From positions 16,680 through 80,679 of the forward strand of contig JAMCQL010000060.1 of assembly GCA_023381615.1 (NCBI GenBank): DNA of 64,000 nucleotides, read 5' to 3'. The stretch comes from Bacteroidota bacterium (lineage in GTDB: Bacteria; Bacteroidota; Ignavibacteria; Kryptoniales; JAKASW01). The number at the start of each line of letters is the position of its first letter. The stretch's first letter is position 1. The position numbers were made by a program, and so were the translations under genes. Below, piece by piece: positions 19,791-29,414 of the stretch. Under the pieces are notes generated by a model, which worked only from the letters and a program-made list of their open reading frames with translations, was not told where the DNA came from and did not search any database.

Positions 19791-20054
19791 ATAGTACAAT
19801 TGCGCAAAACTTCCAGATTATGATCCCTTTGGAGCGATCTGCAGCCGAGAGCTTATTTTGCAACAATGATCTGCGCAATGAGTGCGACGTGTGTCATAGT
19901 TTACAATCTGTTTGCTTACGAAATTGACAAAGCTTGATGGAAGTGTCTTTGTACGACGACGCGATTTGTGAGCAGCGATGTGAGGTCACCTTAGAACCTT
20001 TTTGAACCAAAAATAACTTTGAGCGGTCATTTAATTGGATAATGAGAATTACTT

Positions 20055-20954
20055 ATGAACGATGACAAGAAAACTCCTTTTAGAAGAATCATGAAAATCT
20101 CTCTGCTAGCCTTTTCGGTAATAGCCGCTTTGCTTTTCGTGCTCAGGTCGGTTTATGCGATTTCATTGTTCGAAGGTCTGACAAAAGAAATGCAAGCTTC
20201 CGGCTGGGTTAGCGCAGGCGGGGATTTGCTGATGCAGCCGAACGAAGAGTTGACATACGAAGCGAGTTATCTTTTTGTAAAATTCGGAACCGTGAAGTTA
20301 CAGATTGTTGGCAAGACTAACTACGATAACACTCCAGCCTATCGAGTCCGAGCTTACATAGATTCATACAGCGGCATTCCGTTTGTAAATCTTCATGCGG
20401 TTTACGAGGCTGTGGCGGACGCGAAAACTTTCTTTTGCCTGCTCTCGACGAACAGCCAGAAGGAAGGAGATAGTTGGGTCTTTACAAGTTACAGATTTGA
20501 CTTTGCTAAGAAGATGATTTTCATAGAGCAGTGGAAAGAGGGAAAGCTTCTTAAGCAATTCAGTATTCCATTGGGCAAGGGTTATACTGACGGTTTGAGC
20601 TTTTTCTATTATCTCCGTGCAGCCGTGCAAAATGCAAATGGGAAGGAAACAAATCTGAGCGTTCCGATTATTGTCGCTGACAGTACTCGTTCGTCGGTTG
20701 TTCTAACCATCAATGAAGAACGTGAGCCATGTAAAGTTACGGCGTACAATTTCCCGATTGATTCTTACCGGATGTCCGGCTACATCAACTTTAAAGGTTT
20801 CTTCGGAGTTACTGGGGATTTCGTTGGATGGATAAGCACGGATTCGGCAGCGGTTCCGTTGAAAGCTGATGTGAAAGTCATACTCGGAAGTATCGTCGTG
20901 AAATTGAAAGAGGTGAAACGAAACAACTGGATCCCGCCAAGGAGCAAGAGTTGA
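20055..20954 (+). CDS. DUF3108 family exported protein
   Basis: A 299-residue protein with one N-terminal membrane or signal segment (about 12-35). The rest fits DUF3108: ELTYEASYLFVKFGTVKLQI, KMIFIEQWKEGKLLKQF, DGLSFFYYLRAAVQN and a C-terminal lipid-binding-like beta domain. The function of DUF3108 proteins is unknown; they are periplasmic. It overlaps the carbonic anhydrase start by one base, so the two are co-expressed. Confidence 0.8.
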   Translation: MNDDKKTPFRRIMKISLLAFSVIAALLFVLRSVYAISLFEGLTKEMQASGWVSAGGDLLMQPNEELTYEASYLFVKFGTVKLQIVGKTNYDNTPAYRVRAYIDSYSGIPFVNLHAVYEAVADAKTFFCLLSTNSQKEGDSWVFTSYRFDFAKKMIFIEQWKEGKLLKQFSIPLGKGYTDGLSFFYYLRAAVQNANGKETNLSVPIIVADSTRSSVVLTINEEREPCKVTAYNFPIDSYRMSGYINFKGFFGVTGDFVGWISTDSAAVPLKADVKVILGSIVVKLKEVKRNNWIPPRSKS

Positions 20955-21469
20955 TGATTCTGAATTATCTTGGCAAGACCCCAAAGTTGGATGAAAGCGT
21001 ATTTCTTGCCGAGGGAACGCAAGTTATCGGCGATGTTACCATTGGTAAAGATTCGAGCATCTGGTTCAATGTCGTCGTTCGCGGGGATGTGAATTATATA
21101 AGAATTGGGGAACGCACAAACGTCCAGGATAACACTGTGATCCACGTTACGTACGAAAAATCTCCGACTGTTATAGCTTCCAATGTGACAATAGGACATG
21201 CTGCGATTATACACGGTTGCACAATTGAGGATTTTTGCTTGATCGGAATGGGCGCAATACTTCTCGACGGAAGTAAAATCGGAGACCACAGTCTTGTCGC
21301 GGCAGGTTCTCTTGTTCGCGAAGGATTTGTCGTACCTCCGAAAAGTTTGGCAGCAGGTGTACCCGCAAGAGTTGTGAGGAAATTGAAAGGCGATGAAATA
21401 AAACGGTTGGAAGATTCCGCTCAGCATTATGTTGATTACGCTTTAAATTATAGAAAATCGTTCACCTGA
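20954..21469 (+). CDS. Gamma-class carbonic anhydrase family protein
   Basis: A left-handed beta-helix protein of 171 residues with hexapeptide repeats (VIGDVTIGKDSSIWFNVVVRGD). The metal ligands are present in NTVIHVT and IGHAAIIHG, and GAILLDGSKIG follows. It resembles YrdA/PaaY-type gamma carbonic anhydrases. The ATG at 20954 is used rather than the preceding TTG because AAGGAG sits 9 bases upstream. Real carbonic anhydrase activity is not proven for many members. Confidence 0.88.
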   Translation: MILNYLGKTPKLDESVFLAEGTQVIGDVTIGKDSSIWFNVVVRGDVNYIRIGERTNVQDNTVIHVTYEKSPTVIASNVTIGHAAIIHGCTIEDFCLIGMGAILLDGSKIGDHSLVAAGSLVREGFVVPPKSLAAGVPARVVRKLKGDEIKRLEDSAQHYVDYALNYRKSFT

Positions 21470-21484
21470 AATGAAGGGGCTTAA

Positions 21485-22381
21485 ATGAAAATCAAGTTCT
21501 GGGGAGTCCGAGGCTCCATTGCAACGCCCGGCGAATCCACGGTGCGTTATGGCGGCAACACATCATGCACTGAGCTGCATCTTGATGACGGCAGCTTGAT
21601 AATACTCGATGCAGGAACAGGCATAAGAAACCTGGGCAACGAACTGGCGAACAGTGGTGAAAAAGTTCAAGCATGTATTTTGATCACTCATCCTCATTGG
21701 GATCACATTCAAGGTTTTCCTTTTTTCAGACCGGCATTCATGGCGGGAAACCAAATAACGATAGTCGGGCCCGAAGCGAAAGGAGTGGCGCTTGACAAAT
21801 TGATCGCGGAACAAATGAACAAGATTTATTTTCCCGTGAGACTTTCGGAGCTTCAGGCTAAGATAAAGTTCATGCCTTTGAAGGAAGATACGATCGAAGT
21901 TTACGGCGCAAAAGTGCAGACGATTTTTGTCAATCATCCCGGATTCACGCTCGGTTACAAGATAACCTGCAACAACAAGACGCTTGTTTACATCAGCGAT
22001 GATGAGCCGTATAGCCGGGAAAGCGCACGCCTCTTCACCAACAGCGAGCCTGAGGTACTGAAACTCTTTGAGAATTACCCCGGCAATCCTAATCAGCGGA
22101 TCGTTGACTTTGTGAAAGGCGCCGATGTACTCATACATGACTCGACGTATACGCCTGAGCAATACCAGGAGCATATTGGCTGGGGACATTCACATTATCT
22201 TTTTACTCTCCAGCTTGCCGAAGAGGCGAAAGTGAAAAACGTTTTTCTCTTCCATTACGATCCGTCTTTGGATGACGACACTATCGACGAAATTATCGGG
22301 AAATGCGAGCGTGAAATGAAAAGAAAGAAATATTCTCTCAAGTTGTGCGCCGCTAAAGAGGGATTAGAATTTCAATTCTGA
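21485..22381 (+). CDS. MBL-fold metallo-hydrolase
   Basis: A 298-residue metallo-beta-lactamase fold enzyme opening with KFWGVRGSIATPG. It has the zinc motif THPHWDHIQG (HxHxDH), a further His in VNHPGFTLGYK, the metal Asp in ISDDEPY, and a final His region, GWGHSHY. This sub-group often works as a phosphodiesterase or a regulator with a cyclic-di-GMP/phospho relay; the substrate cannot be told from sequence. It lies 15 bases downstream of the carbonic anhydrase gene. Confidence 0.87.
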   Translation: MKIKFWGVRGSIATPGESTVRYGGNTSCTELHLDDGSLIILDAGTGIRNLGNELANSGEKVQACILITHPHWDHIQGFPFFRPAFMAGNQITIVGPEAKGVALDKLIAEQMNKIYFPVRLSELQAKIKFMPLKEDTIEVYGAKVQTIFVNHPGFTLGYKITCNNKTLVYISDDEPYSRESARLFTNSEPEVLKLFENYPGNPNQRIVDFVKGADVLIHDSTYTPEQYQEHIGWGHSHYLFTLQLAEEAKVKNVFLFHYDPSLDDDTIDEIIGKCEREMKRKKYSLKLCAAKEGLEFQF

Positions 22382-22551
22382 AGCTAAGCCAAATTTTGTT
22401 TTTCTTCGTCTGATTTGTGTGTACGACCGAGTGGAGGCAATTGAGTGTCCACCTATCGGTCTCTTCAACTCACAAAATCACGGGACTTTGAAATCTTGAA
22501 TTTAATTGCAAACATTGGTATGTTTTTGCAGAACGAGGATCTTTGAAGGCG

Positions 22552-25500
22552 ATGAAAAAGACAATATTCCTGACAATTCTTTTTATCACGGGTGCGAGCT
22601 TTGCGCAGAGCGACGATTTTGGAAAAAATAAAGTGCAGTACCGCTCCTTCAATTGGTATTTTATCCAATCCAAACATTTCGACGTCTATTTTTACCCTCA
22701 GGAATATTATTTGGCGGAATTCGCGGCGGAGACCGCCGAGTCCGCTTACTCATCTATAAGCAGGCATATCCACTACGATATTACCAACCGCATTCCGATA
22801 ATCGTTTACGATTCGCATAACGACTGGCAGCAAACAAACGTGGTTTCCGAATATCTTGAAGAAGGCGTCGGCGGAGTCACCGAAATGTTCAAGAACAGAG
22901 TCGTTGTGCCGTTCGAAGGCTCGTATCAATTATTCCGACATGTTATTCATCATGAGCTTGTGCACGCCGTGTTGAACGACATGTTTTACGGCGGATCGGT
23001 GCAGTCTATGATTGCGAATAACGTTACACTCCAGCTCCCAATGTGGTTCAACGAGGGTCTGGCGGAGTATGAATCACTGAGATGGAATACCCAGTCGGAC
23101 ATGTACATGTTGGATGCGACTGTGAACGAATATCTTGTTCCAATTGACAGGCTTTATGGCTATTTCGCTTATCGCGGCGGACAATCCGTATGGTGGTACA
23201 TCGCGAACAAGTATGGTGATGAGAAGATCGCGGAAATCTTAAGCCGCATCAGGAGCACGCGCAGCGTGGAGCAGGGTTTTAAGAGTGCATTGGGAATAAG
23301 CATCAAAGAATTATCGAAGCGCTGGGAGCACGAACAGAAAGTGCTTTACTGGCCGGAAGTCGCAATCAGAAAACGCCCCGAAGATTTTGCCAAACGCTTG
23401 ACCGACCACAAAGAGATTGGCGACTTCTATAATACAAGCCCGGCGATTTCTCCGCAGGGAGACAAGATTGCTTTTGTTTCCGACCGCGACGATTACTTCG
23501 GCATCTACCTCATGAGTGCAACGGATGGGAAGGTCATCAAGAAGTTGATCGACGGACAGGCGACGAAGAACTTTGAGGAGCTTCATCTGCTGACACCGGG
23601 ACTTAGCTGGTCTCCGGACGGAAAAAAGGTTGTGATCGCCGTGAAAAGCGGTTCGCACGATGCGATATTCCTGATAAATGTTCAGACCGACGATATGCAG
23701 AAAATTGAATTCGACAACCTCAACGGAGTGTTTTCCGTTTCATGGTCGCCGGACGGCAACAGACTTGCGTTCGTCGGCGATAAAGCCCAGCAATCCGACA
23801 TCTATATTTACGATTTGAAAAACAAAGTCCTCGCGAATCTCACCGATGACATCTTCAGCGATTCCGATCCGACATGGTCGCCTGACGGGACGAAGATATA
23901 TTTTGTAAGCGACAGAGGAAACTATCTCAGCAAAAGAGAGCTTCCCAAAAACTTCAAGATATGGAATTACAATTTCAATCAGGCGCACATTTACTCCGTT
24001 GATGTCGCGTCAGGGATGATAGAGAAGATCACAAATTCCGAAATCGGGGAAGACACGTACCCGGTCGCGGCTCCCGACGGAAAACATCTTTATTACGTTT
24101 CCGACAAGACGGGAATCGCCAATCTTTATTACATGGATTTGACGACAGGCAAAAGCCAGCCGATGACCAACTCGATCAGCGGAATCTATCAATTCTCCAT
24201 TTCGAAGGACGGATCGAAATTGGCATTCTCAAGTCTCGACAATGGCGGATTTGATATTTTTGTTCTGAGAGCGCCGAGTGACCACTTGTTGACAAACGAC
24301 CATGTCCCGCTTACGGTGTTCATGAAACAAAAGGTGAGCGAGCTTGAAGCGTCAAAGAAAGCTGAGGAAGCCAACCAAAAGGCGGAAGCTGCCCGCTCAT
24401 CAACGGTCGATTCCACTCAAGTAAGAGATCTTTACGGCAAAGACATTCAAGTTGATTTGAGTAATTACGTCTTCGGGAAGAACGCAAATAGCGACAGCTT
24501 GTTCACCGTTCCTAACTTCAACGATAATTTTAATGTAAAGGGAAATGTCGACAGCGCCGGCAACTTCCTTGCTCAAAAGTATAAAGTGAATTTCACTCCA
24601 GATATCATCTACGGTAATGCCGGCTACAATACTTTCTTTGGCGTGCAGGGAAGCACCATCATGGCGTTCAGCGACATGCTCGGTAATCATCAGATTTTCC
24701 TTCTTACAGATTTGATGGTCGATCTCAAGAATAGCGATTATGCATTCGCATACAGTTATCTGCCTTCGCGAATCAACTACACGATTTACGGCTCGCACAT
24801 CGCTCGGTTTCTTTATCTTAGTTCTCCTTACAGCGGGTACTTTGATCTCTACCGGTTCCAGACCTACGGAATTTCTCTCGGCGCCTCGTATCCTTTAGAT
24901 AGATTCAATCGATTGGAAACCGGTTTCAGCTGGATGAGCCTCACGCGGGAAAATCTTGATGAGACATACGAGCCTGTGCAAAATAGGACTTTGTTTGTGC
25001 CGTCGCTTCGCTACGTGCATGACAATTCTCTCTTCGGATATATCGCGCCAATAAACGGCTCGCGCTATTATGCCTATCTTTACGGAACTCCGAAAGTCGG
25101 CAGTCAGGGAATAAGTTTTATAACCGGCATGGTTGACTATCGCGACTACATCAGGTTGTTCGGCACATTTTATACTTTCGCATGGCGAGTATTCGCGGGA
25201 ACTTCAACCGGGTCAAATCCGCAGAAGTTTTTCATCGGAGGAGAGGACAACTGGATCAATGCGCAGTTCGACGGCGGCTTCATTCCTATCAGAAACGCGG
25301 AAGACCTCGAATTCCTGACCCCGGTTGTTCCGATGCGCGGTTACGATTACAACGCTAGATTTGGAAACAACTTTGCTTTGGTGAATATGGAATTCAGGTT
25401 CCCGATGTTTGGGTTCCTCGCCGCCGGGCCCATTCCGCTTTTCCAAACTTTCTTCGGTGCGGCGTTCGTCGATGTCGGTTCGGCGTGGGGATTCGATTGG

Positions 25501-25701
25501 AACAACAATTACGTGAAGTTCCAGGCATTTGACCACGACCTCAATGGGAACCTCGAGACGCGGGACTTACTTGTCGGCACAGGAGTCGGAACGAGATTTG
25601 TGATACTCTACTTCCTTGTGAAGCTTGATGTAGCTTGGAGTTTCAATCTCCAAAACTTCTCTCCGCCGAAATATTATTTCTCGCTCGGGTATGATTTTTA
25701 A
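22552..25701 (+). CDS. Exported metallopeptidase / TolB-like propeller / outer-membrane barrel fusion
   Basis: A 1049-residue protein with a signal peptide (about 1-18). A zinc metallopeptidase segment has H134-E-L-V-H138 in HHELVHAVLND and a third ligand in WFNEGLAEY (gluzincin-like). A TolB/PD40-like propeller (about 300-600) has repeated SPDGxK motifs. The C-terminal 400 residues form a surface-antigen-type beta-barrel ending in the aromatic YYFSLGYDF, as BAM substrates do. ATG 22552 is chosen over TTG 22543 because the signal peptide begins there. It probably sits in the outer membrane with the peptidase and propeller in the periplasm. Role unknown. Confidence 0.85.
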   Translation: MKKTIFLTILFITGASFAQSDDFGKNKVQYRSFNWYFIQSKHFDVYFYPQEYYLAEFAAETAESAYSSISRHIHYDITNRIPIIVYDSHNDWQQTNVVSEYLEEGVGGVTEMFKNRVVVPFEGSYQLFRHVIHHELVHAVLNDMFYGGSVQSMIANNVTLQLPMWFNEGLAEYESLRWNTQSDMYMLDATVNEYLVPIDRLYGYFAYRGGQSVWWYIANKYGDEKIAEILSRIRSTRSVEQGFKSALGISIKELSKRWEHEQKVLYWPEVAIRKRPEDFAKRLTDHKEIGDFYNTSPAISPQGDKIAFVSDRDDYFGIYLMSATDGKVIKKLIDGQATKNFEELHLLTPGLSWSPDGKKVVIAVKSGSHDAIFLINVQTDDMQKIEFDNLNGVFSVSWSPDGNRLAFVGDKAQQSDIYIYDLKNKVLANLTDDIFSDSDPTWSPDGTKIYFVSDRGNYLSKRELPKNFKIWNYNFNQAHIYSVDVASGMIEKITNSEIGEDTYPVAAPDGKHLYYVSDKTGIANLYYMDLTTGKSQPMTNSISGIYQFSISKDGSKLAFSSLDNGGFDIFVLRAPSDHLLTNDHVPLTVFMKQKVSELEASKKAEEANQKAEAARSSTVDSTQVRDLYGKDIQVDLSNYVFGKNANSDSLFTVPNFNDNFNVKGNVDSAGNFLAQKYKVNFTPDIIYGNAGYNTFFGVQGSTIMAFSDMLGNHQIFLLTDLMVDLKNSDYAFAYSYLPSRINYTIYGSHIARFLYLSSPYSGYFDLYRFQTYGISLGASYPLDRFNRLETGFSWMSLTRENLDETYEPVQNRTLFVPSLRYVHDNSLFGYIAPINGSRYYAYLYGTPKVGSQGISFITGMVDYRDYIRLFGTFYTFAWRVFAGTSTGSNPQKFFIGGEDNWINAQFDGGFIPIRNAEDLEFLTPVVPMRGYDYNARFGNNFALVNMEFRFPMFGFLAAGPIPLFQTFFGAAFVDVGSAWGFDWNNNYVKFQAFDHDLNGNLETRDLLVGTGVGTRFVILYFLVKLDVAWSFNLQNFSPPKYYFSLGYDF

Positions 25702-25763
25702 ATAACGTTTTTCCCAATTCTGTGAGAAGAAATGCTTCATCACAAAAACAAGGAGGATCAATC

Positions 25764-25965
25764 ATGAAGCTTATTACAATTGCCCTTTTGCTGACTGTGG
25801 CGCTTGTGGGTGCTTCGGCGTTCGCACAAGTGTCGAGCGGTAACTGTCACGGCAATTGACTTGTGCCCTGTTTTTTCGCCGGGCACATCGACTCCGGTTG
25901 TGAGCCTATCTTTCAGCTCAATCACTCTACTTCCCAACGATTGCCAGCCTTTTCTCATACATTAG
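25764..25965 (+). pseudogene. Remnant of a secreted-protein gene (signal peptide plus frameshifted start)
   Basis: A strong AGGAGG lies 8 bases before ATG 25764, which opens a 31-codon frame: a good signal peptide (MKLITIALLLTVALVGASAFAQ) then VSSG and stop at 25857-25859. In the next frame from 25840 the reading VTVTAIDLCPVF continues to TAG 25963-25965, so a one-base shift probably split a short exported protein. Its end abuts the restriction gene and may have been cut by its insertion. The signal peptide part is convincing; the frame join is inferred. Confidence 0.45.
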
Positions 25966-26023
25966 TCTGGATGCTTTCAGGTCATCGTTGGTCAATCTCA
26001 AGAGTATTTCAACCAGTTCACTG

Positions 26024-29000
26024 TCATCCACCGCTCTTTCCCTCCACAATCTTTATCTCTTCCTCCGTCAGCCCGTACAATTCGTACACGAGCGCATCAA
26101 TCTTCTTGTCTGTGGCGGTGATTTGGCGCTCGATTGGCTCACGCTCGCTGTCGAATTGCTTTGATTGCAGTTCTTTATGAAGTGAGAGCATGCGTTCGAC
26201 GAGATTCACAAGGTCGTCGTGCATCTTCTTCTCTGCTGGATTGTTGAACTCGATATTCGGAATGGGAATACGATCTGTAACCACGGAGTCGAAATGCATA
26301 GTCCGAATTGCTTTGGCAAAAATAAATCGATAGACAAACCAGTTGATTAGAGTAGACGATAAGATTCCGAGAACGAATTTATGAGAAAATGGCTCTTTGC
26401 ACCAAAGTTGGTTTATTGTATCAACAATGAGATAATTATTTCGTTCATTTTCAGGTATGATCGTCCCAATAATCTGAATGTGATCCGTTGGATTCTGAAT
26501 GTGTGCAACAATATTTTGAACAAGCAGAGAATTTTCGTGAACGAATGCATTCTCAGGCATTTCAATGACTTCACTCTTAGGCAAATAACCTTTTGGTTTT
26601 CTGTCGACTGCAAAACGGCCGAGTTGTTTTCCACCAAGGACTAAAATTCTTCCAGTTTTACCTAATGAGTTTTGGAACATTCCTCCTCGGCGGTTTACGG
26701 CAATATTCCCGAGCATTAGTTTTGTCGAAGTAATTTTTATGCCGATTTTTATTTCGGGTTCATCTAAACCGTTTATGAGAAAGCCAAATTGACTACACGC
26801 TTCCTTCCGAACAATCGCATTTAACCGGAAATCTTTTTCTTCGCGAGTTAGCGAGAGGTAGTTGCTCCGCTTTGCATCTTTTTGTGCAGCAAGTATTACT
26901 TGCTCAAGTTTTACTTCCTTCCAGACTTTTGAGACATCTACTATTGCTTCAATATCATCTAAAAGGAATTGCCGGACCCTTTCCCAATTAGAGGCATAGG
27001 TGAACGGCTTGGGAATAATGAATCCAATCCGTCCATTCGATTTCAAAACTTTTCGTGCCTGCTTCATCATTAAGGCGGCGGTATCAGTTGTTCCCAATGC
27101 GAATTTCTTTTCAAGGTAATTTCTTTGCTCATCGAGCAATTCTGCCCCGTATGGCGGATTTCCAATTACAACATCGAATCCTTGAACCCCTTCTGCCCTG
27201 CGGACATCTCCCCATATAGGAGGAGACTGAGTGGGGGTTCTGAGAATTTCCGGAAACTCCGCCTCCCAATCAAACGGATTCACTTTATGCCGTATCTCTT
27301 CATCGAACAACTCGCCTTGTGCCATGAAGTCCGTTCCGATAAGAGAGTTACCGCATTTGATGTTGTTGGTGAGCGACGGAAGGTAAACCTCTTTAAGCGC
27401 GAGCGTCATTTGTGGGTTGAGCGTTCCGGCGTTCTCACCTTCAAGCACTTTCAGGTATAGCGACATTTGCGTTACTTCCACCGCCTGACGGTCTATGTCA
27501 ACGCCGTAAATGTTGTTGACTAAAATATCCCGCTTCTTCCTCGCTGAAAGATGCAGGTTGCCGTTCGCATCTTTGTATGCATCCGGCACGTGCTGAACGG
27601 TTTGTATATCTTTCGGGTGCTGTGTGTACCACTCAATATGATAGTCGATTAGTTTTTGGAAGGCGCCGAGGAGGAACGATCCGCTGCCGCATGCGATGTC
27701 GATGATTTTTAATTTTGCGACTTGCTTAGGCGAGAGCTTGAGCTTGTGCGAATTGCCCCTTCCCCTATCAGGGGAAGTGAGCACCTCTGGCGCCATGCCG
27801 CTTTGCGGCAGTTGGGGTAAGGTTTGCTTGTTGGCAACCTCACCTTGTCCCTTCTCCTTCGGCAAGCTCAGGACAGGCTCTAAAAGGGGAGGGGAACCCG
27901 TTTCTTTGTACAGCAGCTTTCCGAGTGTATTATCCACGATATAATTGACAATGTACTGCGGTGTGTAATAAACGCCTCCCGCTTTCCGAACCTCCGGCTT
28001 CTCCTCAATCCGTGTTGTCTTGGCGGTAAGATGAATTGTTTTGCCCAAAAACCTTTCGTAGATGCTCCCTAAGATCTCGACACCGATTTCATTGAAATGA
28101 TATGGCGAGAACGGATAGTTGAGATTTTGGAGAATTTTGATCAGCACCTCGTCGCCTACTTCCAACTCTTCGCACTCGTGGGGAGAAAAGAGCAGTCCGT
28201 TATACAGTGAACGTCTTTGCTTGAAGAGATTAGTGAGCAGCGAATATAGAGAGATGCCGGGACGATCTTTCCACATTTGCAGAATGGCAAGGAGTGTGTT
28301 CTCCACTTCTATCTCGCGGTCTTCGCACACACGGAAGAATACGATGCGGTCAAGAATACGCTGGACGGATTCGTTGAGCGTGTAATCATTCAGCATTCGG
28401 CGGTTTTTCGGATGTTTGGCAATATCGCGCGCCAGCTCTTCGCGCCACTTGGAAAGATCTTCGAGAAATGTTTTATCCAACTCAAAATCACCCGTGCGCT
28501 TTTGCAGCAGCTTGCTGGCGAGCGTGTCGAGCGAGCCGGCTTGGACAGCATCACGGGAGAACGTATCGAATAGGCGGTCGAACTCGTCAAGATAATGTTG
28601 ATAGACAAGATCAAAATCCTTGATGATGCCTATTTTGGGTTTTCCATATTCGGGTTTATGTGTGCAATCGAAGACACGGAACTGTTCAAAGTCGGTGAGG
28701 ATTGAAACCGGCACACGACCGGAAAAACCATACCGTTTCACCTGAAAGATTGCATCCTGGCTTTTCGATAGATCAACAAACGGCTTTTTGGCTTCGACAA
28801 AGAATTTTGTTTGTCCGTTGATGCGGAAACGGTAATCCGGTTTCTTGATCGCTTCTTTTGCGCTCGACTTGTATGCATCCTCTGCGATATAATCCAGAAT
28901 AGTCGCGTAATCTTTATATTTCGGGTCAAGCGTATCTTCAGATTCAAAAAGCTGTTGTTGTTCCAGTACCGCTTTTTCAACCGACGTTTTCACGCGTCCT

Positions 29001-29197
29001 TCGGGAACGACTTCCTGCAGAAAGAGTGGCTGCATGGCGCGGTTATGAACATCCCAACCTAATGCCTCAAAGAACGGGTCTATGAGCTGCTGACGTGCCT
29101 GCGTTTCGTTGAATGCGGGTGATTTAAGTTGGTAGATGTTTTCATTGAAGAAAGTAATGAGCTTTTCGATTTGTGCCCTAGCATCCTGTCTCTTCAT
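26024..29197 (-). CDS. Type IIG restriction enzyme / N6-adenine methyltransferase (Eco57I-like)
   Basis: A 1057-residue single-chain restriction-modification enzyme. The N-terminal PD-(D/E)XK nuclease has PD121 and VE135-A-K137. The SAM-binding motif I is IDIACGSGSF at about 498 and the catalytic motif IV is NPPY at about 680. The target-recognition region and a coiled C-terminal stretch follow from about 780. Two stretches (about residues 431-482 and 652-674) look like in-frame palindromic repeat inserts. It cuts and methylates DNA at the same site and defends against phage. Target sequence unknown. It stands alone, without a separate specificity gene. Confidence 0.9.
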   Translation of the reverse strand: MKRQDARAQIEKLITFFNENIYQLKSPAFNETQARQQLIDPFFEALGWDVHNRAMQPLFLQEVVPEGRVKTSVEKAVLEQQQLFESEDTLDPKYKDYATILDYIAEDAYKSSAKEAIKKPDYRFRINGQTKFFVEAKKPFVDLSKSQDAIFQVKRYGFSGRVPVSILTDFEQFRVFDCTHKPEYGKPKIGIIKDFDLVYQHYLDEFDRLFDTFSRDAVQAGSLDTLASKLLQKRTGDFELDKTFLEDLSKWREELARDIAKHPKNRRMLNDYTLNESVQRILDRIVFFRVCEDREIEVENTLLAILQMWKDRPGISLYSLLTNLFKQRRSLYNGLLFSPHECEELEVGDEVLIKILQNLNYPFSPYHFNEIGVEILGSIYERFLGKTIHLTAKTTRIEEKPEVRKAGGVYYTPQYIVNYIVDNTLGKLLYKETGSPPLLEPVLSLPKEKGQGEVANKQTLPQLPQSGMAPEVLTSPDRGRGNSHKLKLSPKQVAKLKIIDIACGSGSFLLGAFQKLIDYHIEWYTQHPKDIQTVQHVPDAYKDANGNLHLSARKKRDILVNNIYGVDIDRQAVEVTQMSLYLKVLEGENAGTLNPQMTLALKEVYLPSLTNNIKCGNSLIGTDFMAQGELFDEEIRHKVNPFDWEAEFPEILRTPTQSPPIWGDVRRAEGVQGFDVVIGNPPYGAELLDEQRNYLEKKFALGTTDTAALMMKQARKVLKSNGRIGFIIPKPFTYASNWERVRQFLLDDIEAIVDVSKVWKEVKLEQVILAAQKDAKRSNYLSLTREEKDFRLNAIVRKEACSQFGFLINGLDEPEIKIGIKITSTKLMLGNIAVNRRGGMFQNSLGKTGRILVLGGKQLGRFAVDRKPKGYLPKSEVIEMPENAFVHENSLLVQNIVAHIQNPTDHIQIIGTIIPENERNNYLIVDTINQLWCKEPFSHKFVLGILSSTLINWFVYRFIFAKAIRTMHFDSVVTDRIPIPNIEFNNPAEKKMHDDLVNLVERMLSLHKELQSKQFDSEREPIERQITATDKKIDALVYELYGLTEEEIKIVEGKSGG
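27173..27245. repeat. In-frame palindromic insert in the restriction enzyme gene (second site)
   Basis: The stretch contains ACCCC...GGGGGT and an inner TCTCC...GGAGA pairing around CCATATA. It encodes RTPTQSPPIWGDVRRAEG, immediately before the FDVVIGNPPY motif, where related enzymes usually run EFPEIF straight into the motif. The ACATCTCC string is shared with the intergenic palindromes near 19650. Insert limits are approximate. Confidence 0.55.
27750..27905. repeat. In-frame palindromic insert in the restriction enzyme gene (first site)
   Basis: The region holds a perfect 8-bp stem (CTTCCCCT at 27759-27766 with 27770-27777) and GCCGC/GCGGC at 27797-27809. A TTCGGCAAGCTCAGGACAGG string follows, of a kind seen in intergenic repeats of many bacteria (from memory, not searched). 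It encodes a Pro/Gly/Leu-rich stretch of about 50 residues just before SPKQVAKLKIIDIACGSG, where related enzymes normally have a short linker. The frame is preserved. Confidence 0.7.
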
Positions 29198-29332
29198 GCC
29201 GTTGGTATTGCCTCTTGGCGGATTGTGTTCGTCCGGCGTTTCCTTTGCCGTACCATTTTATGTGAATATAGATGGGGATTGTTGAAAAGTCGAAAAGGAG
29301 GAAGGTCGGGAGAGCGCAACCTGAAGAGCCTG

Positions 29333-29348
29333 CCCCGCCTTAGCGGGG
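29333..29348. repeat. CCCCGC/GCGGGG hairpin between the restriction gene and the permease
   Basis: CCCCGC at 29333-29338 and GCGGGG at 29343-29348 pair around a CTTA loop. It lies downstream of the permease stop (29415) on the minus strand and upstream of the restriction gene start (29197), so it could terminate permease transcription. Nothing else is seen in 29198-29414. Confidence 0.45.
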
Positions 29349-29414
29349 TTGCGGCTACCGTTATCCTCAGACTGTTCAAGGAGCTTGAGGGATTGGTAAC
29401 AAGTGCAAAAAGAA

